Shown here: positions 29,494 through 38,044 of the stretch, piece by piece
How the letters are laid out: every line of letters begins with the position of its first letter
How positions within the stretch are numbered: the first letter of the stretch is position 1
NCBI GenBank assembly: GCA_021781745.1
Contig: JAJXWH010000001.1
Coordinates: 1 to 64,000, forward strand
Direction: 5' to 3'
Origin: Bacillota bacterium
GTDB lineage: Bacteria; Bacillota; Clostridia; Clostridiales; Clostridiaceae
Length of the DNA: 64,000 bases
Notes under the pieces: model-generated
Told to the model about the DNA's origin: nothing
The model's database searches: none
Seen by the model: only the letters and a program-made list of their open reading frames with translations
Made by a program: the position numbers and the translations under genes

Positions 29494-29802
29494 ATGAAGA
29501 TAGTAGATAGTAATGAATTTAAGAGTGAAATAGAAAATGGAATCACAGTTGTAGACTTCTTTGCAACATGGTGTGGTCCTTGTAAAATGTTAGCACCAGT
29601 TCTTGAAGGTCTTTCAAATGATATGAGTGGAAAAGCTAAATTTATAAAGGTTGATATAGATCAAAGCTTAGATTTAGCAAATCAATTCCAAATTTCTAGC
29701 GTGCCAACTATGGTTATATTTAAAGATGGAGAAAAGGTAGATCAACTTGTAGGATTTTTACCAAAGGAAAGAATTCAAGAAACAATAGAAAAAAATTTAT
29801 AA
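29494..29802 (+). CDS. trxA: Thioredoxin
   Basis: This 102-residue thioredoxin has the active site WCGPC (Cys27, Cys30), the cis-proline loop VPTM and the usual VVDFFATWCGPC strand. The start follows GGAGG. It reduces protein disulfides and is probably reduced by the flavoprotein encoded 158 bp downstream; it has its own terminator. Confidence 0.95.
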   Translation: MKIVDSNEFKSEIENGITVVDFFATWCGPCKMLAPVLEGLSNDMSGKAKFIKVDIDQSLDLANQFQISSVPTMVIFKDGEKVDQLVGFLPKERIQETIEKNL

Positions 29803-29824
29803 AATTTATTTATTAGTAACAGAG

Positions 29825-29858
29825 AACATAGTACAAAAATAAAATGTACTATGTTTTA
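29825..29858 (+). terminator. Intrinsic terminator after trxA
   Basis: AACATAGTACA pairs with TGTACTATGTT across a 9-nt loop, then T-rich sequence. Confidence 0.8.
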
Positions 29859-29959
29859 ATTTAAATAATATGTATTGAGTGAAATTTAGTTCTTATTAAG
29901 AATCTTATAAATTATGCTGAAAGCTACATGTAATTATACAAATATTGGAGGAAATCAAG

Positions 29960-30835
29960 ATGAATGAAAGATATGACATTGCAATAATAGGCAGTGGCCC
30001 AGCAGGTCTTTCGGCTGCTTTAAATGCGAGAATAAGAAAGAAAAGTTTTATAATATTTGGGAATAAGGAACTCTCCAGCAAGCTTGCAAGTGCTCATGAA
30101 ATAAACAATTATTTAGGGTTTTATAGAAAGAGTGGGAAAGAGCTTCAGGAGGAATTTAATAATCATTTAAGTGAAATGGATATACGTATAACCGAAGAAA
30201 GAATTAATAATGTTTATGCAATGGGCGATTATTTTGCCTTAATGGTAAATGAAAAAATGTATGAAGCTACTTCAGTTATATTAGCTATAGGAGTTCAATA
30301 TGGAAAACTTTTTGAAGGAGAAGAGAGACTGCTTGGAAAGGGTGTTGGATACTGCGCAACATGTGATGCACCTTTATATAAAGATAAAGTAGTTACAATA
30401 ATAGCTTATAATAAACATGAGGAAGAAGAAGCTAATTTTATTGCCTCAATAGCATCGAAAGTTTATTATATTCCTATGTATAAAGAAGAAGTTGAGGTTG
30501 AATCCTCTATTGTAATTATAAATGATACTCCATTAGAAATTATTGGAGAAGAAAAAGTAAGTAAGTTAAAACTTAGAAACTCGGAAATTCATACAGATGG
30601 GATTTTTATATTAAGGGATAGTATATCTCCAGGGCAATTAGTTCCAGGAATAAAAATAGTAGATAATCATATAGAAGTTGATAGATTAATGAAAACGAGT
30701 ATAACTGGATGTTTTGCGGCAGGAGATGTTGTTGGAAAACCGTATCAGTATATTAAGGCTGCTGGAGAAGGAAATATAGCAGGATTATCGGCAGCAAGTT
30801 ATATAGATTCAGTTAAGGCACAATCAAAAAAATAA
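29960..30835 (+). CDS. Thioredoxin reductase-like flavoprotein without NADPH motif (FFTR-like)
   Basis: The start at 29960 (MNERYDIAIIGSGPAGLSAA) follows TTGGAGG; the 291 residues include the FAD motif GSGPAG and the redox pair CATC (Cys132, Cys135) as in TrxB. At the position of the NADPH-binding GxGxxA motif it reads VVTIIAYNKHEEEEANF: the glycines are gone, and the HRRxxxR phosphate-binding block is also missing. This matches the ferredoxin-dependent flavin thioredoxin reductases described from Clostridium, which take electrons from ferredoxin. Substrate is probably the neighbouring thioredoxin. Its last six codons and stop lie inside a dispersed hairpin element starting at 30816. Confidence 0.85.
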   Translation: MNERYDIAIIGSGPAGLSAALNARIRKKSFIIFGNKELSSKLASAHEINNYLGFYRKSGKELQEEFNNHLSEMDIRITEERINNVYAMGDYFALMVNEKMYEATSVILAIGVQYGKLFEGEERLLGKGVGYCATCDAPLYKDKVVTIIAYNKHEEEEANFIASIASKVYYIPMYKEEVEVESSIVIINDTPLEIIGEEKVSKLKLRNSEIHTDGIFILRDSISPGQLVPGIKIVDNHIEVDRLMKTSITGCFAAGDVVGKPYQYIKAAGEGNIAGLSAASYIDSVKAQSKK

Positions 30836-30976
30836 CAAGTCCATCTACCAAGCCTATTTTCCATCATGCTTCGGCAGTAGATTGTCCTAATAGGCCCACT
30901 ATGAGACCAATCTACTTTCTTGCCTGATGAAAAATAATCATGGCATTTTGGACTTGTTCTTTTCTTTCATGTGCCT
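30816..30976. repeat. AGGCACA foldback element, copy 1
   Basis: The ends are AGGCACAATCA and TCATGTGCCT, an inverted pair. Inside, ACAAGTCCA pairs with TGGACTTGT, TTTTCCATCA with TGATGAAAA, and AGTAGATTG with CAATCTACT, leaving the apical CCTAATAGGCCCACTATGAG. The arrangement is shared with 46472-46631 and 51389-51615. The left end supplies the last codons and stop of the reductase gene; the hairpin probably acts as its 3' end. Confidence 0.85.
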
Positions 30977-31105
30977 AGTAAAAAGTAGTTTGATTTATTT
31001 TGCAAGCTTGTTTCGTAATTAGCAGATAAAGTCAAAAAAGTTAAACTTAAATCGATTTATTAAAATGAATTTGTATAAATAATATACTAATGTAGGAGAA
31101 AAATC

Positions 31106-31543
31106 ATGAATAAATATAAATATGATAGTATCAAATTGGATAATCAAGTTTGTTTTTCTTTATATGCAGCATCAAGGGAAATAATTAAATTATATAAGCC
31201 TGTTTTAGATAAATTTAACCTAACATATACACAGTATATTGCTATGCTTGTATTATGGGAAGATGAAAAAAGTACAGTTAAAGATATAGGTAGAAGGCTG
31301 CATCTTGATTCAGGTACTTTAACTCCACTATTAAAAAAGATAGAAAGTATGGGATTAATAACAAGATATAGAGATGTGAATGATGATAGAGTAGTAATAG
31401 TTGAATTGACTGAAAAAGGAAGACTATTAAAAGATGAAATATTAGAAGTGCCAAATGAAATGGCATGTAAAATAAATATGCCAATAGAAAATATATTAGC
31501 ATTAAAAAAATATTTAGATGAATTATTAGGAACTTTAGAATAG
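31106..31543 (+). CDS. MarR-family, OhrR-like peroxide-sensing repressor
   Basis: The 145 residues follow the OhrR pattern: LDNQVCFSLYAASREI with a lone N-terminal sensing Cys16, LTYTQYIAMLVLWE, the winged helix DIGRRLHLDSGTLTPLLKKIE and the wing RYRDVNDDR. OhrR oxidised at this Cys by organic peroxides leaves its operator. No ohr peroxidase gene is adjacent; neighbours are thiol-metabolism genes (reductase, cysK). The start follows TAGGAG. Confidence 0.88.
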   Translation: MNKYKYDSIKLDNQVCFSLYAASREIIKLYKPVLDKFNLTYTQYIAMLVLWEDEKSTVKDIGRRLHLDSGTLTPLLKKIESMGLITRYRDVNDDRVVIVELTEKGRLLKDEILEVPNEMACKINMPIENILALKKYLDELLGTLE

Positions 31544-31550
31544 GATCAAG

Positions 31551-31581
31551 AGGTGAAACTTATTTGTTTCATCTTTTTTTG
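31551..31581 (+). terminator. Intrinsic terminator after the OhrR-like gene
   Basis: AGGTGAAAC pairs with GTTTCATCT across TTATTT, followed by T6. Confidence 0.8.
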
Positions 31582-31748
31582 TATACATAAAAGTATAAAA
31601 TTTTGTAACATGAAAAATCATTTTAATAAAAAGCTTGTAGCTTTTTGAATAATTTCTTTAAATAACTGTAATTCTAATACAATAAAGATAAAAAATTATT
31701 TAATCCATAAAAAATATATAAATCGTTTTATTAATATATAAAAAGGTA

Positions 31749-31777
31749 TTGACTATATGTAAGTAGAGGAATATACT
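31749..31777 (+). promoter_or_regulatory. Probable cysK promoter
   Basis: TTGACT (31749-31754) and TATACT (31772-31777) are separated by 17 bp, 64 bp upstream of the cysK start. The leader shows no T-box or riboswitch fold that I can see. Confidence 0.65.
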
Positions 31778-31840
31778 TATAACATAGTAAACAGATAAGA
31801 ATTATATGAGAATGTGAGAAAAGATTAAGGAGTGATTGTA

Positions 31841-32776
31841 ATGTCAAAGATTTATAAGAACTTAGCGGAATTAGTAGGAAGAACACCATTATTAGAAGTA
31901 TCAAATTATAGTAAGGGAAAAGATTTAAAGGCTACAGTGCTAGCAAAGTTAGAATATTTTAATCCAGCTGGAAGCGTTAAAGATAGAATTGCAAAAGCAA
32001 TGATTGAAGATGCAGAAAAAAAAGGACAATTAAAGCCAGGATCAGTAATAATTGAACCAACTAGTGGAAACACAGGAATTGGAATTGCATCAGTAGGAAC
32101 TGCAAAGGGATATAAGGTTATAATAGTTATGCCAGAAACAATGAGTGTAGAAAGACGTAGCCTTATAAAAGCTTATGGAGCTGAAATAGTATTAACTGAA
32201 GGTGCAAAAGGAATGAAGGGAGCTATAGCAAAAGCAGCTGAATTAGCAGAAGAAACTCCAAATTCATTTATTCCAGGACAATTCGTAAACCCAGCTAATC
32301 CAGAAGTACACAAAAATACAACAGGACCTGAAGTTTGGGAAGATACAGATGGGAAAGTAGATATCTTTGTTGCAGGTGTTGGTACAGGTGGAACAGTTAC
32401 AGGGGTTGGAGAATATTTAAAATCTAAAAATCCAGATGTAAAAATTGTTGCAGTAGAACCAGCTGATTCTCCAGTATTATCTGAAGGTAAAGCAGGCCCT
32501 CATAAAATACAAGGAATTGGTGCTGGGTTTGTGCCAGATGTTTTAAATACAAAAATATATGATGAAATCATAAAGATTAAAACTGAAGAAGCATTTGCTG
32601 GTGCAAGAGAATTATCTAAAACAGAAGGATTACTTGTTGGTATTTCATCAGGAGCAGCAATATATGCAGCAACAGAACTAGCAAAGCGTCCAGAAAACGC
32701 AGGAAAGACAATTGTAGCATTACTACCAGATACAGGAGAACGCTACTTATCAACTTCTCTATTTGAAGATAAATAA
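31841..32776 (+). CDS. cysK: Cysteine synthase A
   Basis: O-acetylserine sulfhydrylase, 311 residues, is read from ATG 31841, eight bases after AAGGAG. The PLP lysine is in NPAGSVKDR (Lys47), the substrate loop is TSGNTGIG, the phosphate-binding loop is GTGGTVTG, and the end ([12 protein letters not shown]) is typical. It makes cysteine from O-acetylserine and sulfide. It is a single-gene unit with its own promoter and terminator. Confidence 0.95.
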   Translation: MSKIYKNLAELVGRTPLLEVSNYSKGKDLKATVLAKLEYFNPAGSVKDRIAKAMIEDAEKKGQLKPGSVIIEPTSGNTGIGIASVGTAKGYKVIIVMPETMSVERRSLIKAYGAEIVLTEGAKGMKGAIAKAAELAEETPNSFIPGQFVNPANPEVHKNTTGPEVWEDTDGKVDIFVAGVGTGGTVTGVGEYLKSKNPDVKIVAVEPADSPVLSEGKAGPHKIQGIGAGFVPDVLNTKIYDEIIKIKTEEAFAGARELSKTEGLLVGISSGAAIYAATELAKRPENAGKTIVALLPDTGERYLSTSLFEDK

Positions 32777-32798
32777 GCTTGTCATAATAAATTAAATA

Positions 32799-32843
32799 TA
32801 CCTCGGTTCACTCGATATTGTAGTGAATCGAGGTTGTGTTTTT
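32799..32843. terminator. Bidirectional terminator, cysK / hemerythrin gene
   Basis: ACCTCGGTTCACT pairs with AGTGAATCGAGGT across a short loop, between convergent genes, with T-rich sequence on the + side. Confidence 0.8.
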
Positions 32844-33253
32844 TATCTAATAAGTTTGTATAATTCACTTTCTTCTTTATTGATACGAGCTTCTATTGAC
32901 TTTAACATTTTCTTTGTTTCAAATATAAAAGTACTGATACCTAATGAAAGAATTTTACTCTTTGTATTAAAATTATTTTTATAATTTTTAAATATATCTG
33001 AAATACCTCCCATTTCATTAATGTAAGAATTCGCTAAGTTTTTAATTTTATTATCCCCACAATTAAGAAGATTAGGATATAAGAACTTATCCTCAGAACC
33101 CAAATGAATAGTCAATTTGCCAGCAAGTTTATTTATATGGCTAGTTATATCTAAAAGATTAGATTCTAAATCATTTTTATTAGTTAAACTATTTATATAA
33201 TTGATTTCCTCAAAAATACCTTTATGTTCCCTAATTAAATTATCTATATTCAT
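32843..33253 (-). CDS. Hemerythrin-like domain protein
   Basis: This 136-residue four-helix protein is read from ATG 33253 behind GAGGTG. It has LIREHKGI (first His), SHINKLAGKLTIHLGSEDKFLYP (His and Glu ligands) and an EESELY helix at the end, the usual hemerythrin HHE pattern for a non-heme di-iron or O2/NO-binding site. In anaerobes such proteins serve in oxygen or nitrosative stress. A perfect palindrome 60 bp upstream suggests regulation by a CRP/FNR-type or similar dimer. Confidence 0.75.
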   Translation of the reverse strand: MNIDNLIREHKGIFEEINYINSLTNKNDLESNLLDITSHINKLAGKLTIHLGSEDKFLYPNLLNCGDNKIKNLANSYINEMGGISDIFKNYKNNFNTKSKILSLGISTFIFETKKMLKSIEARINKEESELYKLIR

Positions 33254-33313
33254 AATTAACACCTCGTTTATATATCTTATGATTAAATTATAAATATTAT
33301 AGAATTAGATGTA

Positions 33314-33329
33314 TGTAACAAAAGTTACA
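33314..33329. promoter_or_regulatory. Palindromic operator upstream of the hemerythrin gene
   Basis: TGTAACAAAAGTTACA is a 6-4-6 perfect palindrome in the divergent gap between the hemerythrin (-) and alcohol dehydrogenase (+) genes. Its size and spacing suit a CRP/FNR-superfamily dimer such as an NO/redox sensor. The identity of the regulator is not known. Confidence 0.5.
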
Positions 33330-33360
33330 ATAAATTCTTAATAGTGAAAAAATAATTGTT

Positions 33361-33426
33361 GTCCATGATGCACTAAAATATTGTTAGATAAAATTATAGA
33401 ATGTATAGATTTAATATGATAGTATA
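33361..33426 (+). promoter_or_regulatory. Conserved promoter module, copy 1 (alcohol dehydrogenase gene)
   Basis: TGCACTAAAATATTGTTA starts at 33369; the ATGATAGTAT block begins exactly 35 bases after the start of TTGTTA. The same two blocks at the same spacing occur at 38078 and 38255. A TTGTTA-N17-TATAGA promoter reading is possible; alternatively the first block is an activator site and TGATAGTAT the extended -10. Confidence 0.55.
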
Positions 33427-33439
33427 GTTATGACAAAGG

Positions 33440-33470
33440 TGTCTTTATTATTAATAAAGGCATTTTTTTA
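33440..33470 (+). terminator. Leader terminator (attenuator candidate) before the alcohol dehydrogenase gene
   Basis: TGTCTTTATT pairs with AATAAAGGCA across three bases, followed by T7. The preceding + gene (cysK) ends at its own terminator and the gene between is on the other strand, so this one can only act on the leader RNA of the downstream gene. Confidence 0.7.
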
Positions 33471-33547
33471 TACTTTTATTTAGTATTAGCTATAAAAAAA
33501 TGCTTAAGGAATTATATTTATTAGTGAATGTTTGGGAGGAATTTAAA

Positions 33548-34678
33548 ATGATATTTAATTATAATTTACCAATAAACCTCTTATTCGGAAGAGGAAGAAG
33601 TAATGAAATAGGAACCGAAGTAGCTAAGTATGGAAAAAAAGCACTTATTGTAACTGGAAGAAGCAGTACAAAGAAAAGTGGATTACTTGATAAAACAATA
33701 AGTTTATTAAAGGAAGCAAAAGTTGAATATGAGGTTTTTGATAAAGTAGAGCAAAATCCGCTTACTACAACAGTTTATGAAGGCGTAGATGTTATAAAGG
33801 AAACAGGTTGTGATGTGATTTTAGGTCTTGGTGGCGGAAGTATTATGGATGCGGCAAAGAGTATAGCATTTTCGGCTAAAAACCCAGGAGATATATCAGA
33901 ATATATATTTGGAATAAAGCAAGGAGACGAAGCACTACCTATAGTTTTAGTTCCTACAACTTGTGGAACAGGAAGTGAAGGAAACTGTTTTTCTGTTCTT
34001 ACAAACCCTGAAACTAAAGATAAGAAATCTCTTAGAACTAATGTAATCATTGCAAAAGCATCGATCATCGATCCAGAGCTTATGACTACAATGCCAAAGA
34101 GCATACTTGCATCAGTTGGATTTGATGCATTGGCACATAATATGGAGGCTTATGTCTCAAAAATAGGACAACCATTAACAAGTATGCAGGCTTATTATGG
34201 AATAAAATTATTAGCAGACAATTTAATTAAAGTATACAATGACCCAAGCAATTTAGAGGCTTGGGAAAATGTAACTTTAGCCAGTACTTTAGGTGGAATG
34301 GTAATTGGGGTTGCAGGAGTAACTGCACCACATGGTCTTGAACATCCAGCAAGCGGACTTTATGATATTGTTCATGGAAAAGGGCTTGCAGCATTAACAC
34401 CTGTAATTGTTGAGAGATCATGGGAAAGTGATATAGAAAAGTATAGTGATATATCAAAACTTTTAGGTGGAACAGATGCAAAGGATTGTGCAGATGCTAT
34501 AAGAGGTTTCCTTGAAAAGATTGATTTAAAAGTTACTTTAGGTGAGCTTGGAGTTAAAGAAAATGATATTGACTGGATGGCAGAGAACTGCATGAAAGTA
34601 TCAAAGCCAAGTGTAGCAAATCATCCTAAGGAGTTTTCAGTAGAAGAAATTAAAGAAATTTATTATAAATCACTATAA
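33548..34678 (+). CDS. Iron-containing alcohol dehydrogenase
   Basis: This 376-residue group III (Fe) alcohol dehydrogenase is read from ATG 33548 behind GGGAGGAA. It has the NAD-binding GLGGGSIMDAAKS, the PTTCGTGSE loop, and metal ligands in FDALAHNMEAY and the HGLEHP...HGKG segments. In this gene neighbourhood (class III aminotransferase, APC permease, amidase) it may reduce the semialdehyde formed by transamination to a hydroxy acid, but the substrate cannot be read from sequence. Butanol-type activity is an alternative. Confidence 0.88.
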   Translation: MIFNYNLPINLLFGRGRSNEIGTEVAKYGKKALIVTGRSSTKKSGLLDKTISLLKEAKVEYEVFDKVEQNPLTTTVYEGVDVIKETGCDVILGLGGGSIMDAAKSIAFSAKNPGDISEYIFGIKQGDEALPIVLVPTTCGTGSEGNCFSVLTNPETKDKKSLRTNVIIAKASIIDPELMTTMPKSILASVGFDALAHNMEAYVSKIGQPLTSMQAYYGIKLLADNLIKVYNDPSNLEAWENVTLASTLGGMVIGVAGVTAPHGLEHPASGLYDIVHGKGLAALTPVIVERSWESDIEKYSDISKLLGGTDAKDCADAIRGFLEKIDLKVTLGELGVKENDIDWMAENCMKVSKPSVANHPKEFSVEEIKEIYYKSL

Positions 34679-34713
34679 ATAGCAAAATTAAAAATGAATA
34701 TATTAAAGGCAAT

Positions 34714-34749
34714 GGCGCACTGAAAATAAAAAAAGCAGTGCGCCTTTTT
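34714..34749 (+). terminator. Terminator between alcohol dehydrogenase and permease genes
   Basis: GGCGCACTG pairs with CAGTGCGCC, followed by T5 and GCATT. It ends 42 bp before the permease start, leaving no room for a separate promoter, so the downstream genes need readthrough. A near-identical hairpin stands at 38357 before the ABC transporter. Confidence 0.8.
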
Positions 34750-34791
34750 GCATTCTTAAATATAAAAATAATTTTATTAGGAGGAGTTACC

Positions 34792-36183
34792 ATGGAAAAA
34801 TTAAGTTTAAAAAAGGATAATTTAAGTATTATTGAAACAGTGGCTTTATCAGTTGCTATTATAGCACCAACAGCGGCAATGGCATTAAATATCTCGTTAA
34901 TGGCAGAAACATGTTCATTTTCTGCACCTCTTGTATTTTTGATTTCAACCATAGTAGTCGGTCTTGTATCTTACTCAATTATAAAGTTTAATCATTATAT
35001 ATCAGCATCAGGTTCACTTTATGCTTTTACAAAAAAAGCATTAGGGAATAAAATGGGCTTTACGTCAGGATGGGCATTGTTACTTGCATACATTACCTTA
35101 GCAGGTGGAACAGCAGCAGGCTTTGGTAACTTCTTCTCAGGATTTTTGGCTGTGTTCGGATTAAATGTAAATTGGCTGCCTATTTCAATAATTGCATCAA
35201 TTGCAATGATTGCCCTTGGAATAATCGATGCAAAGATATGTAATAGAATTATTTTAGTTATTGAAGGAATATCAATATTTCTTATATTAATATTGTCAGT
35301 TGTAATTTTATTTAAAGTAGGAACTACAACAGGTTTAAGCTTAACACCATTTAAAACAAATGGAGTTAGCATGTCAGCGCTTGCTTCCACTTCAGTATTT
35401 GCATTTCTTTCCTTTATAGGATTTGAAAGTGCTTCAAGTTTAGGGGAAGAAACAAAAAATCCTAAGAAGTTTATTCCTATAGCAATAATAAGTGCAGTAT
35501 TTTTATCAGGATTATTTTACTTAGTATGTAGTTATGCTCAAGTTATAGGATTTGGCCTTGATGCAGATGGACTTAAAGCATTATCTTCATCTACTTTACC
35601 ACTTACAGATTTATCTGCAAAATATCTAACAACAGGCTTTGGTACAGTATTAATTTTAGTTGCAGCATGCTCAAATTTCTCATGTGCACTTGGATCATAT
35701 TGCGCAGGATCAAGAATGTTATTTGCACTTAGCAGAGATGGAATTATGCCTAAGGTTATGATGAAGCTTCATTCTAAACATAATACACCATACTTTGCAT
35801 TAGTATTAATTATAGTAATTTCAGATATAGTACAACTTGCATTATTTCAGCATGATGGAATAGAAGTGTTTGGATATTTAGCAACTATAGGTTCACTAGC
35901 AATACTTGTTTCTTATATATTCACTAGTATAGGTGCTATGGTATACTTTACAAGGAATAAAGTTTGGGGTAAAGCTCATTTAATAGTGCCAATAGTATCA
36001 ATAGCAGCTCTTTTATATGTGCTGTATTCAAATATTTATCCTATTCCGGAATTCCCTAATAATTTATTCCCATATATAGTATTAGGGTGGATAGGTCTAG
36101 GTTTTATTATTAGCAGCATATTAGGAAAAGATTTAAAAGTACAAGAAAGCAGTGAGGAAGAACAAGCCTACGTACTAGAATAG
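34792..36183 (+). CDS. APC-superfamily amino acid permease
   Basis: This 463-residue, 12-helix permease is read from ATG 34792 behind AGGAGGAG. The N-terminal helix IIETVALSVAIIAPTAAMA and the segment FIGFESASSLGEET are typical of the APC family (amino acid or polyamine transporters). It is followed 12 bp later by an amidase gene, so the two are cotranscribed. The substrate is probably an amino acid, amine or omega-amino acid used by the same pathway. Confidence 0.88.
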   Translation: MEKLSLKKDNLSIIETVALSVAIIAPTAAMALNISLMAETCSFSAPLVFLISTIVVGLVSYSIIKFNHYISASGSLYAFTKKALGNKMGFTSGWALLLAYITLAGGTAAGFGNFFSGFLAVFGLNVNWLPISIIASIAMIALGIIDAKICNRIILVIEGISIFLILILSVVILFKVGTTTGLSLTPFKTNGVSMSALASTSVFAFLSFIGFESASSLGEETKNPKKFIPIAIISAVFLSGLFYLVCSYAQVIGFGLDADGLKALSSSTLPLTDLSAKYLTTGFGTVLILVAACSNFSCALGSYCAGSRMLFALSRDGIMPKVMMKLHSKHNTPYFALVLIIVISDIVQLALFQHDGIEVFGYLATIGSLAILVSYIFTSIGAMVYFTRNKVWGKAHLIVPIVSIAALLYVLYSNIYPIPEFPNNLFPYIVLGWIGLGFIISSILGKDLKVQESSEEEQAYVLE

Positions 36184-36195
36184 AGAGGTATTCTT

Positions 36196-37017
36196 ATGAA
36201 GATAAAAGTATCATGTATTCAAATGAAACCAAAATTATGCGATGTTAAGTACAATCTAGAAAAGATGCAAGAGCTTATTTGTGAAGCTATGGGAAAAGAT
36301 AGTGAAACAGATTTGATTGTATTCCCGGAATTAATAACTTCAGGATATGAATGTGGAAGCGAATTTCAAAATTTAGCAGAAACAGTAGAAGCCAGTAATA
36401 GCATCAAAGTAATTAGTGATTTAGCTAAGAAATTTAATACCAATATAGTATTTGGATTTCCAGAAAGAGATAATGTATTAACAGATATTTTATACAATTC
36501 TTCTGTGTGCATTGATAACAATGGGAATATAGCGGGAGTATATAGAAAGGTTCATTTATTTGATACTGAAAAGAAGTATTTCAGGGCAGGCTGTGATTTT
36601 CCAATCTTCAATACTTCCTTTGGGAAAATTGGAGTAATGATCTGCTGGGATACTGCATTTCCAGAGGTGGCTAGAACCTATTGCTTAAAAGGTGCTGAAC
36701 TCCTTGTTGTTAATACAAATTGGGAAAAGCCTTATTCTGATGATTGGGACTTAGTGACCAGAGCAAGAGCCTTTGATAATTGCATATATTTAGTAGCAGC
36801 AAATAGAATCGGACATGATAAAGAATTGGGATTCTTTGGACATAGTAAAATTATAGATCCAGTAGGAAAGCCTGTAGCTGAATTAAATGAAGAAATTGAA
36901 GGGATAATCTCAGCAGAAATAGATCTAGAATCCCCAAGAAAATTAAGAGCAGAATATTACACAATGTTTAAAGATAGAAAACCAGAATTGTATAAAGAAA
37001 TTACAAAGAACTATTGA
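36196..37017 (+). CDS. Nitrilase-superfamily carbon-nitrogen hydrolase
   Basis: The 273 residues contain the catalytic triad: Glu45 (VFPELITSGYE), Lys118 (YRKVHLF) and Cys150 (MICWDTAFPE). Length and spacing fit the omega-amidase/N-carbamoylputrescine amidase branches, which hydrolyse amides to acid plus ammonia. It is cotranscribed with the permease upstream, so it probably acts on the imported compound or a derivative. Exact specificity is open. Confidence 0.88.
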   Translation: MKIKVSCIQMKPKLCDVKYNLEKMQELICEAMGKDSETDLIVFPELITSGYECGSEFQNLAETVEASNSIKVISDLAKKFNTNIVFGFPERDNVLTDILYNSSVCIDNNGNIAGVYRKVHLFDTEKKYFRAGCDFPIFNTSFGKIGVMICWDTAFPEVARTYCLKGAELLVVNTNWEKPYSDDWDLVTRARAFDNCIYLVAANRIGHDKELGFFGHSKIIDPVGKPVAELNEEIEGIISAEIDLESPRKLRAEYYTMFKDRKPELYKEITKNY

Positions 37018-37079
37018 AAAATTATAGATATATGTAATACTATAAGTAAAGTGTATAAATTTTATAGTCTAAATTATCG

Positions 37080-37109
37080 CGTCTCATAAAATTATTTATG
37101 AGACGTTTA
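37080..37109 (+). terminator. Terminator between amidase and YitT genes
   Basis: CGTCTCATAAA pairs with TTTATGAGACG across ATTA, followed by TTTATTT. The YitT start lies 42 bp further. Confidence 0.8.
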
Positions 37110-37150
37110 TTTAGATTACTTAAAAATTCAAAATGGGAAGTGAAACATAT

Positions 37151-38044
37151 ATGAAAAATAGCAGTGTATTTAGAAAGTTATTTGAAAAGAGGATGAGGAT
37201 AGATATATATTATATAATATTAGGTTCTTTTCTATTCTCCGTAGCAGTAAATCTTTTTATTGTTCCTTCTAATTTATACAATGGAGGATTCCTTGGAATG
37301 TCTCAAGTTATTAGGTATATACTAGTTCGATATATGAATATAAATTTTGGGGATTTTGATATATCTGGCTTACTATATTTTCTTATAAATATACCAATTC
37401 TTTATATAGCATATTCTAAAATAGGAAAAAGATTTTTTTTGAAAACTATTATAGCAGTATTCTTTACTACAACTTTTTTATCCGTTATTTGGATACCTAA
37501 AGTTCCTTTAGTTAATGATGTACTATCTGCTTGTATTATTGGAGGAATTATTAGCGGACTTGGAATGGGAATTACTTTAAGATCAGGTGGGTCAGGTGGA
37601 GGTCTTGATGTAATTGGAATTTATTATGCTAAAAAGTATTCTAATTTTAGTGTAGGAAGAATAAGTATAACCTTTAATTTATTTGTATATGGAGCTTGTG
37701 TATTATTGTTTAATATTCCAACGGTAATATATTCGGTTATTTATACTACATTTGCATCTCTTATTTGTGATAAAACACATTATCAAAATATAATGGTGAC
37801 AATTATGATTTTTACTAAAGTTGAAGGTGTTGATAAATTAATTATAGATCAATTAAATAGGGGTGTGACTTGTTGGAAGGGAAATGGTGCTTATACATAC
37901 GAAGGAACTAATATTTTAGTTACAGTAGCATCAAAATATGAAGCTGTATTTATTAGAAAAGTTGTAAAGGAGGCAGATCCTAATGCCTTTATAATTCTCA
38001 ATGAAGGAGTTTCAGTCATAGGGAACTTTGAAAAAAGGTTATAA
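37151..38044 (+). CDS. YitT-family membrane protein
   Basis: The N-terminal two thirds have five to six membrane helices including SGLGMGITLRSGGSGGGLDV, typical of YitT/DUF161. The end (EGVDKLIIDQLNRGVTCWKGNGAYT) is the DUF2179 soluble domain. ATG 37151 is preferred over 37133 because GGGAAGTG lies before it. The function is unknown; YitT proteins are proposed transporters and are found in many nutrient operons. Confidence 0.85.
   Translation: MKNSSVFRKLFEKRMRIDIYYIILGSFLFSVAVNLFIVPSNLYNGGFLGMSQVIRYILVRYMNINFGDFDISGLLYFLINIPILYIAYSKIGKRFFLKTIIAVFFTTTFLSVIWIPKVPLVNDVLSACIIGGIISGLGMGITLRSGGSGGGLDVIGIYYAKKYSNFSVGRISITFNLFVYGACVLLFNIPTVIYSVIYTTFASLICDKTHYQNIMVTIMIFTKVEGVDKLIIDQLNRGVTCWKGNGAYTYEGTNILVTVASKYEAVFIRKVVKEADPNAFIILNEGVSVIGNFEKRL

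Noticed and set aside
31560..31840. A T-box or other riboswitch in the cysK leader
   Set aside because: No T-box sequence or multi-helix fold is visible, and the promoter found leaves a leader of only about 60 nt.
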